This document shows, piece by piece, positions 35,204 to 42,826 of a DNA stretch of 64,000 nucleotides (positions within the stretch are counted from its first letter, which is position 1; each line of letters starts with the position of its first letter). Position numbers and translations under genes: made by a program. The notes beneath the pieces were generated by a model that was given only the letters and a program-made list of their open reading frames with translations, was not told the DNA's origin and ran no database searches. This DNA comes from Alphaproteobacteria bacterium (lineage in GTDB: Bacteria; Pseudomonadota; Alphaproteobacteria; SP197), in assembly GCA_009694045.1 (NCBI GenBank), contig SHVY01000001.1, positions 1 through 64,000 of the forward strand. The letters are read 5' to 3'.

Positions 35204-37351
35204 GTGAACGCCGACCAGATCAAGTCCCTGGGCGAGAATTTCAATCATCTGCCCGACAGCCTCTTGGTGTTCGACGGGGAGGATTGCCTAACCCTGTGGA
35301 ACCCGGCGGCCGATGCGCTGTTCGCTCCGTTGGCGGACCGCATGGCGCCGGGGATTACGTTCCAGGGCTTGCTTAAGGCCCTGGTGGTGGCCGGCATGAT
35401 CGATCTCGAGGGGGGCGATCCCGAAGCCTGGATCGCCGATCGGCTGCGCCGGCATTTCGGCCCCGACGGTCCCTACGACCAGCGCCTCGCCGATGGCCGT
35501 TGGCTGCGCGTCAACGAACGGGACCTGGCGGACGGCGGCACCATCGCGAGCTTCGTGGACATCACCGACATCGCCCATCGCGAGGTGTCCTTGCGCGAGA
35601 GCGAGCGGCTGATGCAGCGCCTGGCGACCATCGGCATCGCGCTGTCGGCCGAGAAGAACCTGGACGACCTCCTGGAAATGATCCTGCTCGAGGCCAAGGC
35701 CATCGCCAACGCCGACGGAGGCACCATCTACCTCAAGAGCGAGGCGGCGCCCGATCCCCGGCCCGCCGGCGATCTCGATCGCCGTGCCGGCTCCGATCGG
35801 CGCCACCGCGAGCGCCGCCGCCAGGATCAGCCCCCCCCGGCTGGGCTCGCCGAACGGCGTGGCGGCCGCGGCCGGCGCACCCGGGGCGACCGGCGCCGTC
35901 CCCGCCAGCGGCTCGACTTCGCCATCGTCCGCAACGATACCCTGAACGTGGCGCTGGGCGGCACCACGGGGCGGGGCGGGCCGTTCCCGCCGATCCCCCT
36001 GTTCGATCCGGCTTCGGGCGCCCCCAACTTCACCAACGTCGCCACCTACACGGCGATCACCGGAAACTCGGTCAACATTCCCGATGCCTACGATGCCGAA
36101 GGGTTCGACTTCTCCGGCACCCGCCGCTTCGACGAAATGAACGGCTACCGCTCGACCTCCTTCCTCACTATTCCGATGAAGAGCAAGGGCGACGACGTGA
36201 TCGGCGTGTTGCAGCTCATCAACGCCCGGGATCGCGCCACCGCCGTCGTCCAACCCTTCGAGACGCGCCAGCAGCGGATGGTGGAATCCCTCGCCTCCCA
36301 GGCGGCGGTCGCGCTCGACAACAAGCTGTTGCTGGACGCCCAGAGGAAGCTGTTCGAAGCCCTGATCAAGCTGATCGCCACGGCGATCGACCAGAAATCG
36401 CCCTATACCGGCGGCCATTGCGCCCGCGTGCCCGCCCTGACCGAAATGCTGGCCCAGGCCGCCATCCGCGCGACCGAGGGCCCGTTCAAGACCTTCGACC
36501 TGACCGAGGACGAGCAATTCGAGCTGCACGTCGCCGGCTGGCTCCATGACTGCGGCAAGATCACGACGCCCGAATACGTGGTCGACAAATCGACCAAGCT
36601 GGAAACGATCTACGACCGCATCCACACGGTCGACGCCCGTTTCGAGGTGCTGAAGCGCGACGCCGAGATCGCGGCCCTCCGCCACGTCGTGGCCGGCGGC
36701 GATCGCGCCGCGCTGGAGGCGGAACTGGAGGCGACCCTCGCCGCGCTCGACGACGATCGCCGGTTCCTGCGCGATGCCAATATCGGCGGCGAGTTCCTGG
36801 ACCCGGCCAAGGTCGAACGCATCGCCCGGATCGCCCGGCGGCGCTGGCGCGGACCGGACGGCATCGAGCGCGACCTGCTGAGCGAGGAGGAGGTCTACAA
36901 CCTGTCGATCAGCCGGGGCACCCTGACGACCGAGGAACGCCAGGTGATGAACGGCCACATGGCGGTCACCATCCAGATGCTGGCCCAGCTCCCGTTCCCC
37001 AAGGGGTTGAAGCGGGTCGGCGAGTACGCCGGCGGTCACCACGAGAAGATGAACGGCACCGGTTTCCCGCGGGGTCTCAGGCGCGAACAGATGTCGATCC
37101 CCGCCCGGATGATGGCGATCGCCGACATCTTCGAGGCGCTCACCGCCGGCGACCGCCCCTACAAGAAGGCGAAGACGCTCAGCGAATCCATGGCGATCAT
37201 GGCGCAGATGCGCGACGCCGATCATATCGACCCGGATCTGTTCGAGCTGTTCGTGACCGCCGACGTCTATCTTGACTATGCACGACGGTTCCTGAAACCC
37301 GAACAGGTCGATCCGGTCGATCTCGGCAAGATCCTGCCGCGCCGTGGCTGA
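35204..37351 (+). CDS. PAS-GAF-HD-GYP signalling protein (putative cyclic-di-GMP phosphodiesterase)
   Basis: The 715-residue cytoplasmic protein begins with a PAS-like domain (about residues 10-125) and then a GAF domain (about 145-375) with 'IVRNDTLNVALGG'. The C-terminal HD-GYP domain (about 390-700) has 'HDCGKITTPEYVVDK', 'HHEKMNGTGFPRGL' and 'IPARMMAIADIFEALTAGDR'. The tripeptide after HHEK..G is 'GFP' rather than GYP, a common tolerated variant. It would hydrolyse cyclic-di-GMP in response to a ligand. The GAF domain is split by an Arg-rich insertion of about 60 residues containing a run of eight C bases. Its end overlaps the following SDR gene. Confidence 0.88.
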   Translation: MNADQIKSLGENFNHLPDSLLVFDGEDCLTLWNPAADALFAPLADRMAPGITFQGLLKALVVAGMIDLEGGDPEAWIADRLRRHFGPDGPYDQRLADGRWLRVNERDLADGGTIASFVDITDIAHREVSLRESERLMQRLATIGIALSAEKNLDDLLEMILLEAKAIANADGGTIYLKSEAAPDPRPAGDLDRRAGSDRRHRERRRQDQPPPAGLAERRGGRGRRTRGDRRRPRQRLDFAIVRNDTLNVALGGTTGRGGPFPPIPLFDPASGAPNFTNVATYTAITGNSVNIPDAYDAEGFDFSGTRRFDEMNGYRSTSFLTIPMKSKGDDVIGVLQLINARDRATAVVQPFETRQQRMVESLASQAAVALDNKLLLDAQRKLFEALIKLIATAIDQKSPYTGGHCARVPALTEMLAQAAIRATEGPFKTFDLTEDEQFELHVAGWLHDCGKITTPEYVVDKSTKLETIYDRIHTVDARFEVLKRDAEIAALRHVVAGGDRAALEAELEATLAALDDDRRFLRDANIGGEFLDPAKVERIARIARRRWRGPDGIERDLLSEEEVYNLSISRGTLTTEERQVMNGHMAVTIQMLAQLPFPKGLKRVGEYAGGHHEKMNGTGFPRGLRREQMSIPARMMAIADIFEALTAGDRPYKKAKTLSESMAIMAQMRDADHIDPDLFELFVTADVYLDYARRFLKPEQVDPVDLGKILPRRG

Positions 37352-38087
37352 TTCCGAGGCCCGCACGGTCCTTCTGACCGGCGCGAGCCGCGGCATCGGC
37401 CACGCCACGGTGCAACGATTCGTGGCCGAAGGCTGGCGGATCATCAGTTGCTCGCGCGATGACGTGCCGGCGGAATGCCGGGTGCCGGGTTCGCGTCACG
37501 TCCACATCGCCGCCGATCTCGCCGACCCCCTGGGCGTCGCGGCGTTGATCGAGCGCGGCAACGCGGTGTTGGCGGGCGCCGCCCTCCACGCCCTCGTCAA
37601 CAACGCCGGGGTCTCGCCGAAGGCCGAACACCGGGAACGCCTGGGCTGCCTCAACGGCGATCTCGCCCACTGGCGCCAGGTGTTCGAACTCAACTTCTTC
37701 ACGCCCCTCGCGCTTGCGCGGGGCTTCGCCGCGGCCCTGCACAGGGGCAGCGGCGTGGTGGTGAACGTCACCTCGATCGCCGGCCATCTCGTCCACCCGT
37801 TCGCCGGCAGCGCCTATGCCACGTCGAAGGCCGCGCTCTCTGCCCTCACCCGGGAGATGGCGGCGGAATTTGCCCACCTGGGGGTGCGCGTCAATGCCGT
37901 GGCGCCCGGCGAGATCGAAACCGCCATGCTGTCGCCCGAGACCGAGATCCTGGTGCCGCGCATCCCGCTCGCCCGCCTCGGCCAGCCCGAGGAGGTAGCC
38001 GGCACGATCTACTATCTATGTTCGGACGACGCCCGCTACGTCACCGGCACCGAAATCATGATCACCGGCGGCCAGCATTTGTTTTGA
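37344..38087 (+). CDS. SDR-family oxidoreductase
   Basis: The 247-residue protein has 'LLTGASRGIGHATVQRFVAE' near residue 9, 'NNAGVSPKAEH' near residue 87, the catalytic Ser in 'NVTSIAG', 'YATSK' near residue 154 and the C-terminus 'GTEIMITGGQHLF'. This is a complete classical SDR similar to 3-oxoacyl-ACP reductases, but nothing ties it to fatty-acid synthesis here. The GTG start lies inside the last codons of the HD-GYP gene, an eight-base overlap that implies co-translation. Confidence 0.86.
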   Translation: MADSEARTVLLTGASRGIGHATVQRFVAEGWRIISCSRDDVPAECRVPGSRHVHIAADLADPLGVAALIERGNAVLAGAALHALVNNAGVSPKAEHRERLGCLNGDLAHWRQVFELNFFTPLALARGFAAALHRGSGVVVNVTSIAGHLVHPFAGSAYATSKAALSALTREMAAEFAHLGVRVNAVAPGEIETAMLSPETEILVPRIPLARLGQPEEVAGTIYYLCSDDARYVTGTEIMITGGQHLF

Positions 38088-38515
38088 TCCCCTGGCCGCT
38101 TCGGGGAAGTCCACCCCGACCGGGAGGTTTCATATCCGCCAAGCCCCGCTTCATCGCCGACCAAGCACGGCCGCCTCCTGCCGGCGGTCGTCGATGTTGC
38201 TCCGATCGTACCATTGGTAGGGGGCGGTACGGGCGGGTCTCGGACCCGCCCGTACCGCCCCTACGCCGACGGCACCGCGCCCGCCCCTCGCCCCTTGTGG
38301 GAGAGGGAACATAAACAAAAGTCTCGGCCTCAACCGGACAGCCGTGGACTTGATCGGGGAATCCAATGGAACAGGTGCGGGTCAAGCCGGGTGATCGACA
38401 CTTTTTCACTCTTGCCGTCTAAACCGATAACCTCCTCCGCCGCCCTCCAATCGTTCACGGAAGAGCCGTCGTGGATGTATATTGGCGCCATTATGGAGCC
38501 GATGTGGAACCGAGT
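38088..38515. other. Intergenic region of about 430 bases
   Basis: No convincing gene is present. It holds a strong hairpin (38217-38264), a C-rich stretch resembling the flank of the family C repeats (GCCCCTCGCCCCTTGTGGGA), and then an AT-richer 150-base segment before the antitoxin gene that probably carries its promoter. The short minus-strand ORFs in the track here have no recognisable content. Confidence 0.6.
38217..38264. repeat. Strong hairpin, 19-bp perfect stem
   Basis: GGGGCGGTACGGGCGGGTC and GACCCGCCCGTACCGCCCC are perfect inverted copies separated by three bases, flanked by GTAG and CTAC. It could end the HD-GYP/SDR transcript, though no T-run follows, or be a REP-like repeat. 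Confidence 0.7.
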
Positions 38516-38752
38516 ATGCCCGTGACCTTGTCGATCAAGAGCGCGCCTGATGATGTTGTTCGTCGGCTCAAGGCCCGCGCCGCGAAAAACCACCGATCGC
38601 TGCAAGGCGAATTGATGGTGATCCTGGAACGCGCCGCGGACGAGCAGCCCGTGCTCTCGCCACGCGAGGTTCTCGAGGAAATCAGACGGATGGGCCTTCG
38701 CACTACCCGCGAATCCACAGCCATGATCCGCAAGGATCGAGATGCCCGCTAA
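38516..38752 (+). CDS. FitA/VapB-like ribbon-helix-helix antitoxin
   Basis: The 78-residue protein starts 'MPVTLSIKSAPDDVVRRLKA' and continues 'RAAKNHRSLQGELMVILERA', the Arc-type ribbon-helix-helix fold of FitA-like antitoxins, followed by a C-terminal tail that would clamp the toxin. Its 3' end overlaps the PIN-domain gene by 11 bases, the usual toxin-antitoxin order. The ATG at 38516 fits the family N-terminus better than the upstream GTG in the track. It should repress its own promoter. Confidence 0.8.
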   Translation: MPVTLSIKSAPDDVVRRLKARAAKNHRSLQGELMVILERAADEQPVLSPREVLEEIRRMGLRTTRESTAMIRKDRDAR

Positions 38753-39032
38753 GGTCGTCGATGCGTCCGCATTGGCGAATACCTGTGCGAAGAAGGTCCG
38801 CAGGCATCCCGATGACCGCGCGACCCTGATCCGTGCCCTCGGCTGCTGGACACGCTTGAACGTGGCGATTCTCCCCGTGGATATCGCGGCAGTCGTCGAA
38901 CTTGCGAGTGATACGAAATTGACCGCCTACGACGCCAGCTATCCCTGGCTCGCCGAAAGGTTTTCGTATGAACTGATCACTCTCGACCGCCGCCTGTCCG
39001 CCGCCTACCGCGTCTCGCCGGGCACGCCGTAG
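38742..39032 (+). CDS. Truncated PIN-domain (VapC/FitB-like) toxin, probably inactive
   Basis: The ORF begins 'KVVDASALA', the first Asp strand of PIN ribonucleases, then reads 'NTCAKKVRRHPDD', a segment that normally follows the second acidic helix about 30 residues later. It ends with the conserved 'LTAYDASYPWLAE' and 'LITLDRRLSAAY'. At 96 residues it is about 30 shorter than usual, and the conserved Glu of the missing segment, needed for metal binding, is absent. This looks like an in-frame internal deletion that disarmed the nuclease. The 3' end overlaps the DUF1028 gene on the other strand by 28 bases. Confidence 0.75.
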   Translation: MPAKVVDASALANTCAKKVRRHPDDRATLIRALGCWTRLNVAILPVDIAAVVELASDTKLTAYDASYPWLAERFSYELITLDRRLSAAYRVSPGTP

Positions 39033-39682
39033 GAAGGAGCGGCAGCGGGGTTGATGGCGCGGGTCAGGTACTCGGGCATCTGCGGCTGGTACATGCCCCA
39101 GATGCGGCGCAGCTCGGCCACCGGCGCGTCGTGCCAATCGACCCGCAGATCGCAGATCGGCCAGGGGTAGCGATCGACCACGTAGAGCCCGGCCGAGCGC
39201 ACCGGCCCCATCTCGCCACCGGCGTTGAGCCCGCCCTCCAGGCCCTGCAGCAGACGCTCGGCCAGGTGTTCGGCGGGCTCGCGCAGGAAGCCCGCCACCA
39301 TCGCCTCGGGCACCGCCTTGGACGTCAAGAGGTTGCCGGCGGCGGCGCAGGACTCGCCGACGGCCACGTTGTTGGTGCCCAGCGTCCGCGCGCCGCTGTG
39401 GTGGGCGACGCCGCCCCAGGCATCCACCACGACCACCTGGCGGTACTCGGGGTACGGCCCGGCGGCCAGCGCCTGGTCGAGGGCGGCCTTCGCCCCGAAC
39501 CCGCGCGCCATCAGGTCGAGTCCGAGCGAGCCGATGCGCGGGTCGGTGATGTTCTGCGTCGCGATCGCGCCCACCTGCGCCCGCGCCCAGACGCAGCGCG
39601 ACGCCACGCAGATGCTGGACGTGGTGATCGCGATCCCGAACATGCCGGTCCGCGGGCAGCGGGCGGTGATCGAGAACGTCAT
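39005..39682 (-). CDS. DUF1028 family protein (Ntn-hydrolase-like fold)
   Basis: The 225-residue protein begins 'MTFSITARCPRTGMFGIAIT' and contains 'GAIATQNITDPRIGSLGLDL', hallmarks of DUF1028, a family predicted to have an Ntn-hydrolase-like fold. Full length is normal for the short form. It follows the RidA gene after four bases and the HpaB-family gene, so all three form one operon. A role as an amidase or in removing a toxic intermediate is possible but unproved. Confidence 0.85.
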   Translation of the reverse strand: MTFSITARCPRTGMFGIAITTSSICVASRCVWARAQVGAIATQNITDPRIGSLGLDLMARGFGAKAALDQALAAGPYPEYRQVVVVDAWGGVAHHSGARTLGTNNVAVGESCAAAGNLLTSKAVPEAMVAGFLREPAEHLAERLLQGLEGGLNAGGEMGPVRSAGLYVVDRYPWPICDLRVDWHDAPVAELRRIWGMYQPQMPEYLTRAINPAAAPSYGVPGETR

Positions 39683-39686
39683 GGGA

Positions 39687-40103
39687 TCAGCCCTCGCCCT
39701 CGGGGATCACCGCCTGGACGTCGATCTCCATCACCCATTCCGGGCGGGCGAGCCCGTTGATGATCAGGCCGGTGGAGCAGGGGAACACGCCCTTCAGCCA
39801 CGTGCCGATGGCTTGGTAGACCGGCTCCCGGTAGGCCCGGTCGGTGATGTAGACCGTGATCTTGCAGATGTGGTCGAGCTTCGAGCCCGCCTCCTCCAGG
39901 AGCTGCTTCACGTTGCGCATGGCCTGGTCCGCCTGGGCACCCGGATCGCCGACGCCGACGGTCCGGCCGTCCAGCGTCTGCCCCACCTGGCCGCGCAGGA
40001 AGATGTGGTTGCCCGCCCGCACCACCATGCACAGGTCGTTGTCCAGCTTCTGCTCGGGATAGGTCTCCCGGGTGTTGAACTTGCGCAGCCTCGTATGGGC
40101 CAT
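39687..40103 (-). CDS. RidA/YjgF/YER057c-family protein
   Basis: The 138-residue protein has 'IFLRGQVGQTLDGRTVGVGD', 'ADQAMRNVKQLLEEAGS', 'ITVYITDRAYREPVY' and a C-terminal 'RPEWVMEIDVQAVIP', matching RidA-like trimers. The Arg of 'GLARPEW' corresponds to the residue that binds the carboxylate of enamine/imine intermediates. RidA proteins hydrolyse reactive 2-aminoacrylate-like imines. In this operon it may deaminate a product of the HpaB-type oxygenase route. Confidence 0.88.
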   Translation of the reverse strand: MAHTRLRKFNTRETYPEQKLDNDLCMVVRAGNHIFLRGQVGQTLDGRTVGVGDPGAQADQAMRNVKQLLEEAGSKLDHICKITVYITDRAYREPVYQAIGTWLKGVFPCSTGLIINGLARPEWVMEIDVQAVIPEGEG

Positions 40104-40118
40104 GGTCGCCTCCGTTGC

Positions 40119-41570
40119 CTACTTCTGTTCTAGCACGCGGTCGCTGAGCCCCGCCGCCTTCTTGACGAAATTCAGCGCCGGCTGGAAGTCGAAGTTCATG
40201 TAGACCGCGTTCAGATGGGCAAACGGCGGCGATTGGGCGAACAGCTCGAACGTCACCTTGTGGCCGGCATTGTCGGAGTTGATCAGGTCGCGGGCGAAGG
40301 CCAGCAGCCGGCGCCGGTCCTCGGCCGCCCAGAACTCGTTCACGTGGTAGTACTTGTCGAGCCACGCCTTGATCTCCGGATCGGCGAACGTGGCCGAATC
40401 CGGGGTCACGCAGATCTGTCCGCCGCACAGTTCGCGCGCCAGGTGCACCATCGCCGGCAGTTTGGTGCAGGCATGCACGCGGCCCGTGTACAGCAGCGAC
40501 TGGTTCGGCATCAGCAGGCCGTTGGGGCTCTTCTGCCCGGTGGCGATCGCGGCCGTCAGGTGGGCGTTGATGCCCTCGCGATAGCAGGCGAGCTCGGCCA
40601 GCTTCTCGCGCACCGCCTGCTGCTTGTCGAGCCCGGTCTGGCGGCAATTGAACAACGCCACGCCGATCAGCATGTCGGCGATGTAGAGGATACGGAGCAC
40701 GAACGGGAACGCGCTGTAGCGGTGCAGGGTCCCGCGGATGAACGAGGCCGCCCGGGTGTGACGGTAGAACAGCACGTTCTCCCACGGCACCAGAACGTCG
40801 TCGAACACCAGCAGCGTGTCGACTTCGTCGAAGCGGTTGGCGATCGGGTAATCGGCGATCGGCGCGCGGCCGGCGAACCCGGTGCGGCAGATGTGCTTTA
40901 ACCCGCTCGCGTTCATCGGACAGATGAAGCCGAGCGCGTAGTCCGACAACTTTTCGTCGCCCCAGTTGGCGATGGTCGGCTTGACGAAGGCCTGGTGGGC
41001 GTAGGCCGCCGCCGTCTCGTACTTGGCGCCCCGCACGACGATGCCGGCGTCGGTCTCCTTCACCACGTGCAGCAGCATGTCCGGATCCTGGTCCTGGGGT
41101 CGCTTGGAGCGATCTCCCTTCGGATCCGTGTTGGCCGAGACATGGAAGATGTCGTTCTTCAGGACCCGCTGGATGTGGCCCTCGATGTTCTTCGACCACG
41201 CCGGGTCGACCTCGTTCAGCACGTCCTTGCCGTCCCACAGGGACCACATCTCGCCGACGGTCTCGTCGCCGACGCGGATCACCACCCCGCCCAGCTCGCG
41301 CAGGACCGTGTCGACCCAGCGCCGCTTGGCGTTCCAGTCGTCCTGGGTGAAGGGCAGCTTGTAGGAGACCGGAAACGACTCGGCGCCCTCGCGATACGCC
41401 ATCGCCTCGCGGAACGGGGCCTCGTGCGCCATGTCGTAGATGCGGGCGCGGGCATCGACGATCGGCTTGAACGCCGGGTGGGTGGTGACGTCCTTCACCC
41501 GCTCGCCGTTCATCCACACGTTGCGATCGTCCCGGATCGAATCGCGGTAGGCCTGTCCGGTCATCAACAT
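40119..41570 (-). CDS. 4-hydroxyphenylacetate 3-hydroxylase (HpaB) family FADH2-dependent oxygenase
   Basis: The 483-residue protein begins 'MTGQAYRDSIRDDRNVWMNG' and has the central acyl-CoA-dehydrogenase-like part with 'DVLVPWENVLFYRH' and 'LCGGQICVTPDSATF', typical of HpaB/TftD flavin-dependent hydroxylases. These use FADH2 supplied by a separate reductase to hydroxylate phenols; relatives act on chlorophenols, pyoverdin precursors or 4-hydroxybutyryl-CoA-like substrates. No reductase partner (HpaC) is in the window. It is the first gene of an operon with RidA and DUF1028. Confidence 0.88.
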   Translation of the reverse strand: MLMTGQAYRDSIRDDRNVWMNGERVKDVTTHPAFKPIVDARARIYDMAHEAPFREAMAYREGAESFPVSYKLPFTQDDWNAKRRWVDTVLRELGGVVIRVGDETVGEMWSLWDGKDVLNEVDPAWSKNIEGHIQRVLKNDIFHVSANTDPKGDRSKRPQDQDPDMLLHVVKETDAGIVVRGAKYETAAAYAHQAFVKPTIANWGDEKLSDYALGFICPMNASGLKHICRTGFAGRAPIADYPIANRFDEVDTLLVFDDVLVPWENVLFYRHTRAASFIRGTLHRYSAFPFVLRILYIADMLIGVALFNCRQTGLDKQQAVREKLAELACYREGINAHLTAAIATGQKSPNGLLMPNQSLLYTGRVHACTKLPAMVHLARELCGGQICVTPDSATFADPEIKAWLDKYYHVNEFWAAEDRRRLLAFARDLINSDNAGHKVTFELFAQSPPFAHLNAVYMNFDFQPALNFVKKAAGLSDRVLEQK

Positions 41571-41850
41571 GGCGACGCTCCCCTCGGTATCCCGTGCGAC
41601 GATTTCTTAGACACATTCGCAAGAATGAAAAATACTATTTCGTTCTGAATTGAAGTGAATTTTCCTATCTAGCGTCGCCGAGAGAATATTTCGGCCGTGC
41701 ACGGCCCTCATCGGACCCGAACAACGAATTTCCGGCCGTGCTCGGGCCGATCAATTTGGCGACTGCCGCTGGTCCGGGCATGCTAGGATCGCGTAATTGA
41801 AAGAGGGCGACCATCACCCCTCGCGAACCGCCAAGGGAGGCTCACGAACC
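41571..41850. promoter_or_regulatory. Divergent promoter region between the HpaB operon and the binding-protein gene
   Basis: This 280-base gap contains an AT-rich tract unusual for the window (41610-41690) and a near-repeat of twelve bases, GGCCGTGCACGG and GGCCGTGCTCGG. Upstream of the binding-protein gene an extended -10 candidate TGCTAGGAT is seen near 41780. It probably holds promoters in both directions. No gene is seen. Confidence 0.45.
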
Positions 41851-42771
41851 ATGCTCACGAGAAGGCTATCCGTCGCGGCGCTCGGGCTCGCGGCCGCGCT
41901 CGCCGGCGCCAACGCCGCGCGGGCCGAGGTCCCGGAATCGACCGACGTCATCAAGCTCGCCGTCCTCGAATGGACCGGCCAGCACATCACCGTCTTCATT
42001 GCCGGCGAAATCCTCACCCGCATGGGCTATGCGGTGGAGTACGTGACCGCCGGGTCCTATCCGTCGGCGACCGCCACGGCGGACGGCGACCTGACCGCTT
42101 CGCTCGAGCTGTGGGACAACAATCTCGGCGACTTCTGGCCGAAGCTCGAGGCCGAAGGCAAGGTCGAGAAGCTCACCGATCTCGGTCTCGACGGCCGCGA
42201 GGGGTTCCTCTACCCGAAGTTCGTCGAGGAGATGTGCCCGGGCATGCCCGCCTGGGATGCCTTCGTCGGCTGCGCCGAGCTGTTCGCCACGGCGGAGACG
42301 ACCCCGGCGGGCCGCTTCGTCGAGTATCCGGCCGATTGGGGCACCCGGGCGACCACCCTGTTCACCGAGGAGGGCCTGAACTTCGAGGCCATCCCGGCGG
42401 GCAGCGAAGGGTCGCTCGTGGCCGAGCTGAAGAGCGCGGTCGAGAAGAAGCAGCCGCTGGTCATGATGTTCTGGGCGCCGCACTGGGTGCTCGCGAACTT
42501 CGACACCGGCTGGGTCGAGATCCCCGACGATCTGCGCATCAAATACAGCATCCAGAAGCCGCACATGTGGACCTACGTGTGGCCCGAGATGAAGAACAAG
42601 TGGCCGGCGGCCTACAACTTCCTCAAGGCCTATCGCGTCGATACCGGCGAGCAGCAGATCATGATGGGCCTGGTCGATAACGATGACCAGGACGCCCAGG
42701 AAGTCGCCAAGAAGTGGGTCGACGAGCACGAGGACGTGTGGAAGCCCTGGGTCGATCAGGCAATGATGTAG
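41851..42771 (+). CDS. Glycine-betaine-type ABC transporter substrate-binding protein, copy 2
   Basis: The 306-residue precursor has a signal peptide ending near 'AGANAARA-EVP'. The mature part 'IKLAVLEWTGQHITVFIAGEI' and 'VEEMCPGMPAWDAF' aligns along its length with copy 1 at 6.2 kb. It lacks the Cys-bearing insertion of copy 1. AAGGGAGG lies ten bases before the ATG. It is followed by a hairpin and the permease gene but no ATPase gene. It should deliver a quaternary amine to that permease. Confidence 0.9.
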   Translation: MLTRRLSVAALGLAAALAGANAARAEVPESTDVIKLAVLEWTGQHITVFIAGEILTRMGYAVEYVTAGSYPSATATADGDLTASLELWDNNLGDFWPKLEAEGKVEKLTDLGLDGREGFLYPKFVEEMCPGMPAWDAFVGCAELFATAETTPAGRFVEYPADWGTRATTLFTEEGLNFEAIPAGSEGSLVAELKSAVEKKQPLVMMFWAPHWVLANFDTGWVEIPDDLRIKYSIQKPHMWTYVWPEMKNKWPAAYNFLKAYRVDTGEQQIMMGLVDNDDQDAQEVAKKWVDEHEDVWKPWVDQAMM

Positions 42772-42780
42772 TGCGAGCGT

Positions 42781-42810
42781 GCGATGGGGCCGGGCAACCG
42801 GCCCCATCGC
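42781..42810 (+). terminator. Intercistronic hairpin between binding protein and permease genes
   Basis: GCGATGGGGCCG and CGGCCCCATCGC are perfect 12-base inverted arms around a GGCAAC loop. It lies ten bases after the binding-protein stop and has no T-run. It probably stabilises the upstream mRNA or partly ends transcription, giving more binding protein than permease. Confidence 0.6.
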
Positions 42811-42826
42811 GCATTTGGGGAGCGCC

